This document shows positions 1 to 5,568 of a stretch of DNA of 7,569 nt, piece by piece. The DNA lies in NCBI GenBank assembly GCA_020426065.1, contig JAGQQT010000191.1, positions 1 to 7,569 on the forward strand, given 5' to 3'. Position numbers and translations under genes: made by a program. Under the pieces are notes generated by a model. The model made no database searches, was not told the origin of the DNA, and worked only from the letters and a program-made list of their open reading frames with translations. Every line of letters begins with the position of its first letter. The stretch's first letter is position 1. The stretch is from Planctomycetaceae bacterium. GTDB taxonomy: Bacteria > Planctomycetota > Planctomycetia > Planctomycetales > Planctomycetaceae.

Positions 1-872
1 AGGAACTCAGTCGCTTCTCTTTCTGAAGGGAGGCGTCCGGCGATATCCAGAGTCACCCGACGCAAGAAGGTTCCATCATCGCAAATTGGGGAGGGTGGCA
101 AACCCAGTTCACGCAGATTATTGAAAACGTGTTCGTCAATAAAGTTGCGGTTGGCGGGGAATACGCCCAGTTCGGCTCCCAGGGGAATTGAAGCAGACAT
201 GACCGCAGTTTTTCCCTGAAATCGAACCATCACCGCGGCCCGACCAGGTAAATCGCTGGCGACCACCGCTCCACTGGGGTCGACCTGCAGCATTGCCACG
301 GCATTCGATTCATACAATGCCAGCGAGGTCACATCGCGCGAAGTGCCATCAGAATAATGGGCCAGCGCTTGCAGTTGAACCTGGGCATTTGGCTGTAACA
401 TCATTTTGGCGGGGATGACCTCCATCCGCTCCAGTTCAGGTTCGTTGGGCTGCTGATAAGGCATCCCCTGTTCGATCCATTGAGCGATCTTGAGGTAATT
501 CGGCGAACCTGCTTCAATACGGACTCCACCGACGTGCGAAACCTGCCCCGTCGCTTTTCTCAGGATCAGACTGTGTTCAATGGCGGCAGGGAAGATGCGT
601 CGACCATTCCCTTCCAGCACGAGGTTTTCGTAATCCTCTGCCGGTTCAAAACCGAGCAGTGACAATTGAAAGCCATTCGGACCACCGCCCGCCTTGGCAT
701 GACAGGGGCCGGCATTACAGCCGGACTTGGTCAGAATGGGAACGATGTCTCTGACAAAGCTGACGTTAAGCGGTGTTGCCGCAGGATCTTCAGCCAGGAC
801 CTGTCCCGCCTGTACGGAAACAACTCCGATTGTGAACAACAGCACAACACACGTTTTCACGGAACACATCAT
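1..872 (-). CDS. Secreted planctomycete protein with cytochrome-like CX4CH motif, Ig-like segment and DUF1549 start (3' part outside window)
   Basis: Translating the minus strand from the ATG at 872 gives 290 open codons running off the left edge, so the C-terminal part is missing. Residues 1-28 form a signal peptide (hydrophobic CVVLLFTIGVVSV, likely cleavage after VLA). Residues 38-138 resemble the planctomycete cytochrome c-like domain: SFVRDIVPILTKSGCNAGPC, with C52, C57 and H58 in a CX4CH arrangement, ending in LKIAQWIEQGMP. Residues about 150-230 look like a bacterial Ig-like (Big_2) module (YSDGTSRDVTSLALY). From about 243 (FIDEHVFNNLRELGLPPS, then FLRRVTLDIAGRLPS) the DUF1549 domain begins. 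In this family DUF1549 is usually followed by DUF1553, which would lie beyond the edge. The biochemical role of the family is unestablished; periplasmic or surface location is inferred from the signal peptide. A second ATG at 869 is equally possible. No strong Shine-Dalgarno sequence is visible. It lies 266 nt downstream of nanM on the same strand. Confidence 0.9.
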   Translation of the reverse strand, partial: MMCSVKTCVVLLFTIGVVSVQAGQVLAEDPAATPLNVSFVRDIVPILTKSGCNAGPCHAKAGGGPNGFQLSLLGFEPAEDYENLVLEGNGRRIFPAAIEHSLILRKATGQVSHVGGVRIEAGSPNYLKIAQWIEQGMPYQQPNEPELERMEVIPAKMMLQPNAQVQLQALAHYSDGTSRDVTSLALYESNAVAMLQVDPSGAVVASDLPGRAAVMVRFQGKTAVMSASIPLGAELGVFPANRNFIDEHVFNNLRELGLPPSPICDDGTFLRRVTLDIAGRLPSEREATEF

Positions 873-1138
873 GGAGATTCCGTATCTGGAGGGAGTATTC
901 AGTGTGGAGGTTAAAGATCCCGGGAGGGATCAGGTGGGGTTGGTACATCAACCAACTTGTATACTTTAGCCGAGCCCACTCCCTTCGTCCAGCAGATTCC
1001 GACTCTCAGCACGCATTCGATACCATTTTTCCGGATGGTAGCGATTTTGCAGATTGGCTCGAATTGCCTCCACAGCAGCACTCTCCATATCAGTCTACCA
1101 CAGCGACCTAAGGCCAGAAGCGTTCTCCTCTGGAATGC
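873..1138. other. Intergenic gap between nanM and the DUF1549-type gene
   Basis: This is 266 nt with no convincing gene. Two short perfect inverted repeats lie near the downstream gene: gatccc/gggatc (916-921 and 926-931, 4-nt loop) and gttggt/accaac (939-944 and 951-956, 6-nt loop). Neither is followed by a T-run on either strand, so neither reads as an intrinsic terminator. On the minus strand a TATACA-like -10 element (about 958-963) lies about 85 nt upstream of the ATG at 872, but no good -35 is paired with it. The gap is long enough to hold a separate promoter for the DUF1549-type gene, so co-transcription with nanA-nanM is uncertain. Confidence 0.5.
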
Positions 1139-2245
1139 TCATTCCCCTGACGGAATCACCTGCCAGATGTGTGGCGTCCGAACGCGGGGGCGGACCTCAC
1201 CCGAGGGAATGATGATTTTGCCCTGCCATCTCACGGCAGAAGTCGTGACCTGATTTTCATGGTTCGTAGCAAAGGTCTTCCATTGTTCAGTGGCGTTGTT
1301 GAACAGATACGCCTTGCGGGGAAAGCCCGGATGATTGTCACGCAATTCATCCGCCCGCAGGAAATACTGCCCATCATCTCCCCCCAGAATGAGGATCTGA
1401 TTAGAATCCAGGGCAATGGCCGGGCCAGCCATCACGCAGGCGGGAAGATCTGGTAATTGTCTCCAGCTGTCTGTTCGGGGTGTGTATTCCCAGTTGTCCT
1501 GCAAATACAGAACCTCATCTCCACGCTGAGACCGCCCGGACATCAGATACAGACAGTCGTCTGCACCACGCTTCTGAGCGACAAACACGTGGAGGGCTCT
1601 TGCCTCTCCTGGTACCTCAGTGCATTTCTCCCAGGTCCACTTCTGTGGATCATCGGAATGGGAAAGATCCATGCGCCAGAGAGTTTTCGTGGCAGAGTCC
1701 AGGCCTGCCTCCTTCTGCCCGCAAGCCAGATAAACGTAATTGCCAATTCGAGCTGCCTGTCCGTAAACATTTGGCTCCGGTAGTGGAGCGGCAGGGAGGA
1801 CTTCAACCTGCTGTGACTTCTCGTCCCAGTTCAGCAGGAAACATTCCCTCAGAACAGAATTCGCATCGTTTCCTCCCATACAAAGCAGACCCTGCTCAAT
1901 GGAGACGACCGCCCCATAGCCACAGGGCCCTGGCAATTCACCAGCAGCTACCCATTCATACGATCCCTGCTTTTCGCGGAGAACCCAGATTGCACGATGC
2001 CATTGCTTTGCATTTTCCCAGACCGGCTCAGGGAAATTTGCACCCCCCGCTACTATCAGCACACCGTTGTCTGTTCCGACATAAGGACCTGCCACTCCCA
2101 GGGAGTCGGGAAGATCCGGCAATGCTTTCCAGGACAGACTCTGCATCGGCTCATTCGCATACACTTTGAACTCTCCGGTCAGCAACAGCTGTCCGTTCAG
2201 CATGCACAATGCCAGGAGTAAAGAGAGAAGTTTCATGCGGTTCAT
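1139..2245 (-). CDS. nanM: Cyclically permuted Kelch mutarotase, N-acetylneuraminate epimerase-like, exported
   Basis: The product is a six-bladed Kelch beta-propeller of the YjhT/NanM mutarotase family. Family knowledge: E. coli NanM interconverts alpha and beta anomers of sialic acid in the periplasm. Numbering from the ATG at 2245 (368 aa), residues 1-30 are a leucine-rich signal peptide, likely cut after VYA. Propeller signatures follow: ALPDLPDSLGVAGPYVG (41-57), GGANFPEPVW (67-76), GYGAVV (109-114), LMSGRS (234-239), ILGGDDGQYF (286-295) and the closing SGEVRPRVRTP (348-358) typical of the family. The frame is open back to an ATG at 2275, but that would overlap nanA by 22 nt and put a polar stretch before the signal peptide. 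ATG 2245 (about 8 nt after the nanA stop) or ATG 2236 (preceded by GTGGA at 9-nt spacing) is more likely. Linkage to nanA supports the sialic-acid role; activity on another sugar cannot be excluded. Confidence 0.88.
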   Translation of the reverse strand: MNRMKLLSLLLALCMLNGQLLLTGEFKVYANEPMQSLSWKALPDLPDSLGVAGPYVGTDNGVLIVAGGANFPEPVWENAKQWHRAIWVLREKQGSYEWVAAGELPGPCGYGAVVSIEQGLLCMGGNDANSVLRECFLLNWDEKSQQVEVLPAAPLPEPNVYGQAARIGNYVYLACGQKEAGLDSATKTLWRMDLSHSDDPQKWTWEKCTEVPGEARALHVFVAQKRGADDCLYLMSGRSQRGDEVLYLQDNWEYTPRTDSWRQLPDLPACVMAGPAIALDSNQILILGGDDGQYFLRADELRDNHPGFPRKAYLFNNATEQWKTFATNHENQVTTSAVRWQGKIIIPSGEVRPRVRTPHIWQVIPSGE

Positions 2246-2253
2246 TCCACGGT

Positions 2254-3177
2254 TCAAGGTGTCAGTTCCTGCCATTCGAAAAATCCGATGCTCTTCAACT
2301 GTTCTCGCAACTGCTCATATTGAGCGGGAGTCAGGTTCCGATTGGGCCAGCGGCACGGTCCGGCATCCAGACCAATCATTGACATGATTGCTTTCTGAGC
2401 GGCTCGTGGCCCAAAAGGAAGAAACGTTTTCACCAGCAGTTGCGAACAGGCCTGCCAGCGGCGTGCCTCCTGGAGATCTCCCTCGGCAAAGGCTTTCAGC
2501 AAACGATGGTAAATCGAGGATGCATAGTTGTATGTACTTCCAACCGCACCCCGGGCTCCACAGGCCAGACCAGGCAGTAGCATTTCGTCAACTCCCCAGA
2601 AGATTTCCATCTGCTGGTTATTCCATTCCACACATTGCTGAAATTCGAACAGGTTCTGGGAGGTGAATTTCAGCCCCGCCAGATTGGGAATCCGTTCCGC
2701 TCCGGTTTCCAGGAACTCCACCATATTCAGGGCGACACCTGTAATTGAGGGAATATGGTAATAGTAAAAGGGAAGCGAAGGGGCGCCTCCGGCGATCTCA
2801 GCCATCGTTTCCACCAGAGTAGAGACGGAATCCGGTTTGAAGTAGACAGGACTGACTGCGGAAATCCCGGCTGCGCCGACAGATTCAGCATGATCGGCAA
2901 GTTGTCTGGAAGCGGCAACGCATTCACTTCCAACCTGAACGATTACCGGGATCCTGCCATCTGCGGCTTCCACAAACTGAGCGGCAACATCACAACGTTC
3001 CGTTGTGGTCAGCGAGATCCCTTCTCCCGTACTTCCCAGGACATACAGACCGACAATTTTCCGCTGGATCAGATCCTCCACAAACTGCGGAATCCTCTCC
3101 CAGTGCACCGAACCATCTGCGTGCAGAGGTGTGTAGGTAGCGGCAACCAGGCCGGAAAGTCGTAAAGGTTGAGACAT
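2254..3177 (-). CDS. nanA: N-acetylneuraminate lyase (sialic acid aldolase), animal NPL-like type
   Basis: This is a 307-aa class I aldolase of the DapA/NanA (dihydrodipicolinate synthase-like) TIM-barrel family. Sialic acid lyases split N-acetylneuraminate into N-acetylmannosamine and pyruvate in the cytoplasm. Visible signatures: carboxylate-binding GSTGEG (48-53), catalytic tyrosine Y140 within YYYHIPS, Schiff-base lysine K170 within AGLKFTS, then GVDEMLLPGLACGARGAVGS (195-214). The motif set YYYHIP, GLKF, FGVDE-like and GAVGSTYNY is closer, as I recall it, to vertebrate NPL than to DapA, which argues for sialic acid over lysine biosynthesis. Length is normal for the family. The ATG at 3177 has only a weak GAG-type upstream match. 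It is the first gene of a minus-strand pair with nanM. A related keto-acid sugar lyase activity is the main alternative. Confidence 0.93.
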   Translation of the reverse strand: MSQPLRLSGLVAATYTPLHADGSVHWERIPQFVEDLIQRKIVGLYVLGSTGEGISLTTTERCDVAAQFVEAADGRIPVIVQVGSECVAASRQLADHAESVGAAGISAVSPVYFKPDSVSTLVETMAEIAGGAPSLPFYYYHIPSITGVALNMVEFLETGAERIPNLAGLKFTSQNLFEFQQCVEWNNQQMEIFWGVDEMLLPGLACGARGAVGSTYNYASSIYHRLLKAFAEGDLQEARRWQACSQLLVKTFLPFGPRAAQKAIMSMIGLDAGPCRWPNRNLTPAQYEQLREQLKSIGFFEWQELTP

Positions 3178-3221
3178 GGTGGATCTCGATCGGTTGAATT
3201 CGGAATAACAGTGGAAATGAT

Positions 3222-3250
3222 TTGCGGGAAGCTGCAGCGATCAGTATAAG
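3222..3250 (+). promoter_or_regulatory. Candidate sigma70-type promoter for rph
   Basis: TTGCGG (3222-3227) and TATAAG (3245-3250) are separated by exactly 17 nt. The -10 matches the consensus at five of six positions and the -35 at three of six. It would give a 5' leader of roughly 150 nt before the rph ATG. This is pattern matching only; planctomycete promoters are poorly characterised. Confidence 0.3.
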
Positions 3251-3390
3251 CAGAGCTCGGTTTGAGTTTTGCTTTCCCGGGATCGAACTGGCTGTCTGTC
3301 CCTCCAGCACTCTGGAGATCATGACATTTCGCCATCCACATCGCAATCAGTTCCCGGTCAGCTCGCAAGGCGACAGAGTTTGATATCGAA

Positions 3391-3396
3391 AAGGTG
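3391..3396 (+). promoter_or_regulatory. Shine-Dalgarno site of rph
   Basis: AAGGTG lies 7 nt before the ATG at 3404 and supports that start. It is followed directly by the RNase PH N-terminus with the conserved R-x-x-DELRPI pattern. Confidence 0.6.
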
Positions 3397-3403
3397 ATTC
3401 CCA

Positions 3404-4165
3404 ATGACACACTCCCGACACGATGGCCGCCAGGTTGATGAACTGCGTCCCATTGAAATTCATCGAGGTTTTACCGGGAGTGCTCCGGGGTCGGTTTACA
3501 TCAAAGCCGGACGAACCACCTTATTGTGCACCGCCAGTGTCGATCTGGATGTTCCTCCCTGGAAACGGAATGAGGAAAATCCAACGGGTTGGGTTACTGC
3601 TGAATACAATATGCTGCCCGGCAGTACCAATCCCAGGAAGCGACGGGAACGGGATCGGGTGGATGGCCGCTCTTCCGAAATCCAGCGATTGATCGGCAGA
3701 AGCCTGCGATCGGTTGTGGACTTTGCCGCTCTCGGACCCCGCACTATCACGATTGACTGCGATGTTCTCGAAGCGGATGGGGGTACTCGAACTCTCGGAA
3801 TCACGGGTGGTTTCATTGCCCTGGTGGATGCACTCCACTTCATTAAAAACGTGGATCCGTCATTCCAGCTCAGCGGAGTGCTCACCGATTCGGTTGCGGC
3901 GGTCAGTGTCGGGATCTGCAAAGGAGTCACTCTGCTCGATTTGAACTATCCTGAGGACAGCACCGCCGAGGTGGACCTGAATGTGGTCATGACCGGTTCG
4001 GGCCAGTTTGTCGAACTGCAGGGAACAGCAGAACAAAGGACTTTCTCCCAGGAACAGCTGACCGATCAGCTCCAGCTGGCACAAGGTGGAATTGTAGAAT
4101 TGACACGTTTACAGCGGGAAATTCTGGGCGATTTTTGGCCTCTGGACGAAAAACATTCAAGTTGA
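3404..4165 (+). CDS. rph: Ribonuclease PH
   Basis: RNase PH is a phosphate-dependent 3'-to-5' exoribonuclease that trims the 3' ends of tRNA precursors and forms a hexameric ring in the cytoplasm. The 253-aa product is slightly longer than typical (about 240) and complete. Signatures in order: [11 protein letters not shown] (9-19), [18 protein letters not shown] (29-46), [14 protein letters not shown] (62-75), the arginine-rich [16 protein letters not shown] (87-102), [17 protein letters not shown] (114-130) with the phosphate-binding [24 protein letters not shown] (177-196) with the catalytic-site acidic residues, and FVELQGTAE (202-210). The start is supported by an AAGGTG Shine-Dalgarno site. 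An unrecognised exported-protein gene follows after 102 nt on the same strand, with a terminator beyond, so the two may form one transcript. I see no missing key residue. Confidence 0.97.
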   Translation: MTHSRHDGRQVDELRPIEIHRGFTGSAPGSVYIKAGRTTLLCTASVDLDVPPWKRNEENPTGWVTAEYNMLPGSTNPRKRRERDRVDGRSSEIQRLIGRSLRSVVDFAALGPRTITIDCDVLEADGGTRTLGITGGFIALVDALHFIKNVDPSFQLSGVLTDSVAAVSVGICKGVTLLDLNYPEDSTAEVDLNVVMTGSGQFVELQGTAEQRTFSQEQLTDQLQLAQGGIVELTRLQREILGDFWPLDEKHSS

Positions 4166-4257
4166 TACAACCCGACTCCGCGACATGTCCCCGAGACGCA
4201 TCGAGCCGATGTGTCCTCGTCCCATCCAGCATGTCAATCGATCCCCTCGATATACTC

Positions 4258-4261
4258 GGAG
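4258..4261 (+). promoter_or_regulatory. Shine-Dalgarno site selecting the start at 4268
   Basis: GGAG lies 6 nt before the ATG at 4268. It favours that codon over the in-frame GTG at 4211, and the chosen start puts a signal peptide exactly at the N-terminus. Confidence 0.55.
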
Positions 4262-4267
4262 TTCGCC

Positions 4268-5272
4268 ATGCGATCACGCATCAGCATCCTCTGTCTGGCA
4301 GCAATGCTGTCGTTTTCAACCTCACTCAACTCTGCCCAGGCAGGCATCGAAGCAATCAAAGGGAAAAGCTATCAGCTGAGCAAACAGCATGGCCCCTGGA
4401 TGGTTATGGTGGCAGTCTTCAGCGAACCGCCCGAAGAGTTGCGGGGCGAAGGTCTCTCTCCAGAACAGGCCGCCGAAGAGCTGGTTTATGAACTGCGAAC
4501 CAAAGGAATTCCCGCCTATACCTATCGCCGGGAACAGTCATTTCAATCTGTCAATACAATCAACCGTCTGAATCAGTCGGAAGAACGCAGCTACAAACTT
4601 GATACCGAAATCTGTGTCATCGCGGGCAATTACAACAATATCGATGCTGACAACACACTCGGCAAAAAGACTCTGGAGTGGATCAAACACTACAAGCCCG
4701 ATTGCCTGGAAAAAGGTGGCATCTATAAACCAACTCCAGGACAACCCGGCCCGCTCAGTGGAGCGTTTCTGACAGTCAATCCGCTCCTCAGCCCCGAAGA
4801 AGTGAAACGACGTCAACGAGATCCGGAAATCATCAAATACAACTCCCATTTCGAGTATTCCCTCCTCGATAACCCCGGCAAGTACAGCATTGTGGTCTGC
4901 TCTTTTTACGGAAACTCGATCACCCAGGTGGGTGGTTCCGAAATGGACGGCTCCAAACTCGGCCAGGGTGGCCTGGATCTGGCAGCTGATCAGGCCTGGC
5001 AGGTCATGCGGGCCCTGCGGGAAAAACAGTATGAGGCCTATGTCTTCCATGATCGCCGGAAATCCATCGTGACGATTGGCTCTTTCAACAGCCCGGACGA
5101 TCCCGGTGTGCAGACCATCCTGCGGACCTTCTCCGCTCAGTGGAAAACAGACCCCGTCAGCGGAAAACCACAATTGCTGACCGAATCGCTGGTACTTCCC
5201 AGCCAGAACGGACAATGGCTGTGCACATTTGATCCCAAGCCGCAGATCATCGAAGTCCCTTATCACGACTGA
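4268..5272 (+). CDS. Exported protein of unknown function with two SPOR-like modules
   Basis: I do not recognise this family by name. The 334-aa product starts with a signal peptide (MRSRISILCLAAMLSFSTSL, likely cleavage after AQA at 25) and has no other membrane segment, so it should be periplasmic or secreted. Two regions share one pattern. Around 43-141: PWMVMVAVFSEP, then AAEELVYELRTKGIPAYTYR, then TEICVIAGNYNNIDAD. Around 209-298: KYSIVVCSFYGNS, then AADQAWQVMRALREKQYEAY, then KSIVTIGSFNSPDDP. Each reads as beta-strand, long helix rich in A/L, strand, then a final strand ending in (V/T)IxG(N/S)(Y/F), which resembles SPOR (peptidoglycan-binding) domains. That assignment is inference from pattern, not a search. 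The frame is open back to a GTG at 4211, but the ATG at 4268 with GGAG upstream and a clean signal peptide is preferred. It sits between rph and a strong terminator. Confidence 0.85.
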   Translation: MRSRISILCLAAMLSFSTSLNSAQAGIEAIKGKSYQLSKQHGPWMVMVAVFSEPPEELRGEGLSPEQAAEELVYELRTKGIPAYTYRREQSFQSVNTINRLNQSEERSYKLDTEICVIAGNYNNIDADNTLGKKTLEWIKHYKPDCLEKGGIYKPTPGQPGPLSGAFLTVNPLLSPEEVKRRQRDPEIIKYNSHFEYSLLDNPGKYSIVVCSFYGNSITQVGGSEMDGSKLGQGGLDLAADQAWQVMRALREKQYEAYVFHDRRKSIVTIGSFNSPDDPGVQTILRTFSAQWKTDPVSGKPQLLTESLVLPSQNGQWLCTFDPKPQIIEVPYHD

Positions 5273-5280
5273 TCCGGCTT

Positions 5281-5295
5281 CCCCGAATATCGGGG
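5281..5295. repeat. Short perfect inverted repeat after the exported-protein gene
   Basis: ccccga (5281-5286) and tcgggg (5290-5295) flank a 3-nt centre, beginning 8 nt after the stop codon. It lacks a T-run, so it is not a terminator alone; it could stabilise the mRNA 3' end ahead of the terminator at 5318. Confidence 0.4.
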
Positions 5296-5317
5296 CCCGA
5301 GAGCTCATCTCCCTCTA

Positions 5318-5350
5318 GCCGTCGCCTGCGGATCAGGTGACGGCTTTTTT
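5318..5350 (+). terminator. Rho-independent terminator of the rph unit
   Basis: An 11-bp stem, gccgtcgcctg (5318-5328) pairing with caggtgacggc (5334-5344) with one G-U pair, closes a 5-nt loop (cggat) and is followed at once by six T residues (5345-5350). It lies 46 nt after the preceding stop codon. It should insulate rph and the exported-protein gene from lysC downstream. Confidence 0.92.
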
Positions 5351-5568
5351 CGTTTGATCGCGAACCGAAACTGAGATGAACTTCCTGCCAGAGTGTGTTA
5401 TCTTTTCCGCCTGATTGTTCAGAGACGTCGCTGACGGAGCTGTGGGAGCCCAGTTTTCAGGATTTTGAGTCTCCCGGCACCCGCCCGTGGGCCTCTCATG
5501 CCGCATGACCGCTCATCGGGCCGACGTCTTCTCGGAGCGGATTCAGATTCACAAAAAGGGGAAGTTGC
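5351..5568 (+). other. Upstream leader region of lysC
   Basis: This 218-nt region between the terminator and the lysC start has no convincing gene. A small perfect hairpin tcatg/catga (5496-5500 and 5504-5508, 3-nt loop) is present, and several GC-rich short complementary patches occur around 5440-5520. I looked for the conserved core of the lysine riboswitch and for a leader peptide rich in Lys or Thr codons and found neither. A TTATCT -10-like box at 5398-5403 has no good -35 partner. Confidence 0.4.
5557..5562 (+). promoter_or_regulatory. Shine-Dalgarno site deciding the GTG start of lysC
   Basis: AGGGGA lies 6 nt before the GTG at 5569. No in-frame ATG precedes the kinase motif KFGGTS at residues 7-12, so the GTG start is well supported. 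Confidence 0.75.

Larger units (their letters stand above)
3178..3403. other. Divergent intergenic region between nanA and rph
   Basis: This 226-nt spacer separates the leftward nanA-nanM unit from the rightward rph unit and should carry promoters for both. The best rightward candidate is listed separately (3222-3250). Leftward, the complement of 3243-3248 reads TATACT, a good -10 match overlapping the rightward -10, but its upstream -35 (around CAAAAC) is poor. No operator-like long palindrome and no convincing small gene were seen. Confidence 0.5.

Noticed and set aside
916..956. Two adjacent inverted repeats as a terminator for nanM
   Set aside because: The stems are only 6 bp and no T-run follows on the minus strand. 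They also lie about 180 nt beyond the nanM stop.
480..1253. Series of short plus-strand open frames
   Set aside because: Those up to 872 are antisense to the DUF1549-type gene. Those crossing the 873-1138 gap show no motif, no good ribosome site and no consistent codon bias.
1480..2169. Plus-strand open frame of 229 codons
   Set aside because: It lies wholly antisense to the Kelch mutarotase gene, has low-complexity His/Pro/Ser/Arg-rich composition and shows no family motif. It is a shadow of the real gene.
3496..3930. Minus-strand open frame of 144 codons
   Set aside because: It is antisense to the conserved core of RNase PH, with Ser/Arg-rich shadow composition and no family motif.
4251..4256. 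TATACT box before the exported-protein gene
   Set aside because: It is only 11 nt from the ATG at 4268, so a start from it would leave out or truncate the GGAG ribosome site, and no -35 is present at 16-18 nt.
4538..5308. Minus-strand open frame of 256 codons
   Set aside because: It is antisense to the exported protein gene, which has a signal peptide, Shine-Dalgarno site and terminator. The antisense product has no recognisable motif, and its start lies next to the 5318-5350 terminator without a ribosome site.
5398..5403. TTATCT as a lysC promoter -10
   Set aside because: The hexamer 17 nt upstream (about GATGAA) is a poor -35, and there is no extended -10 TG. Not enough to call.
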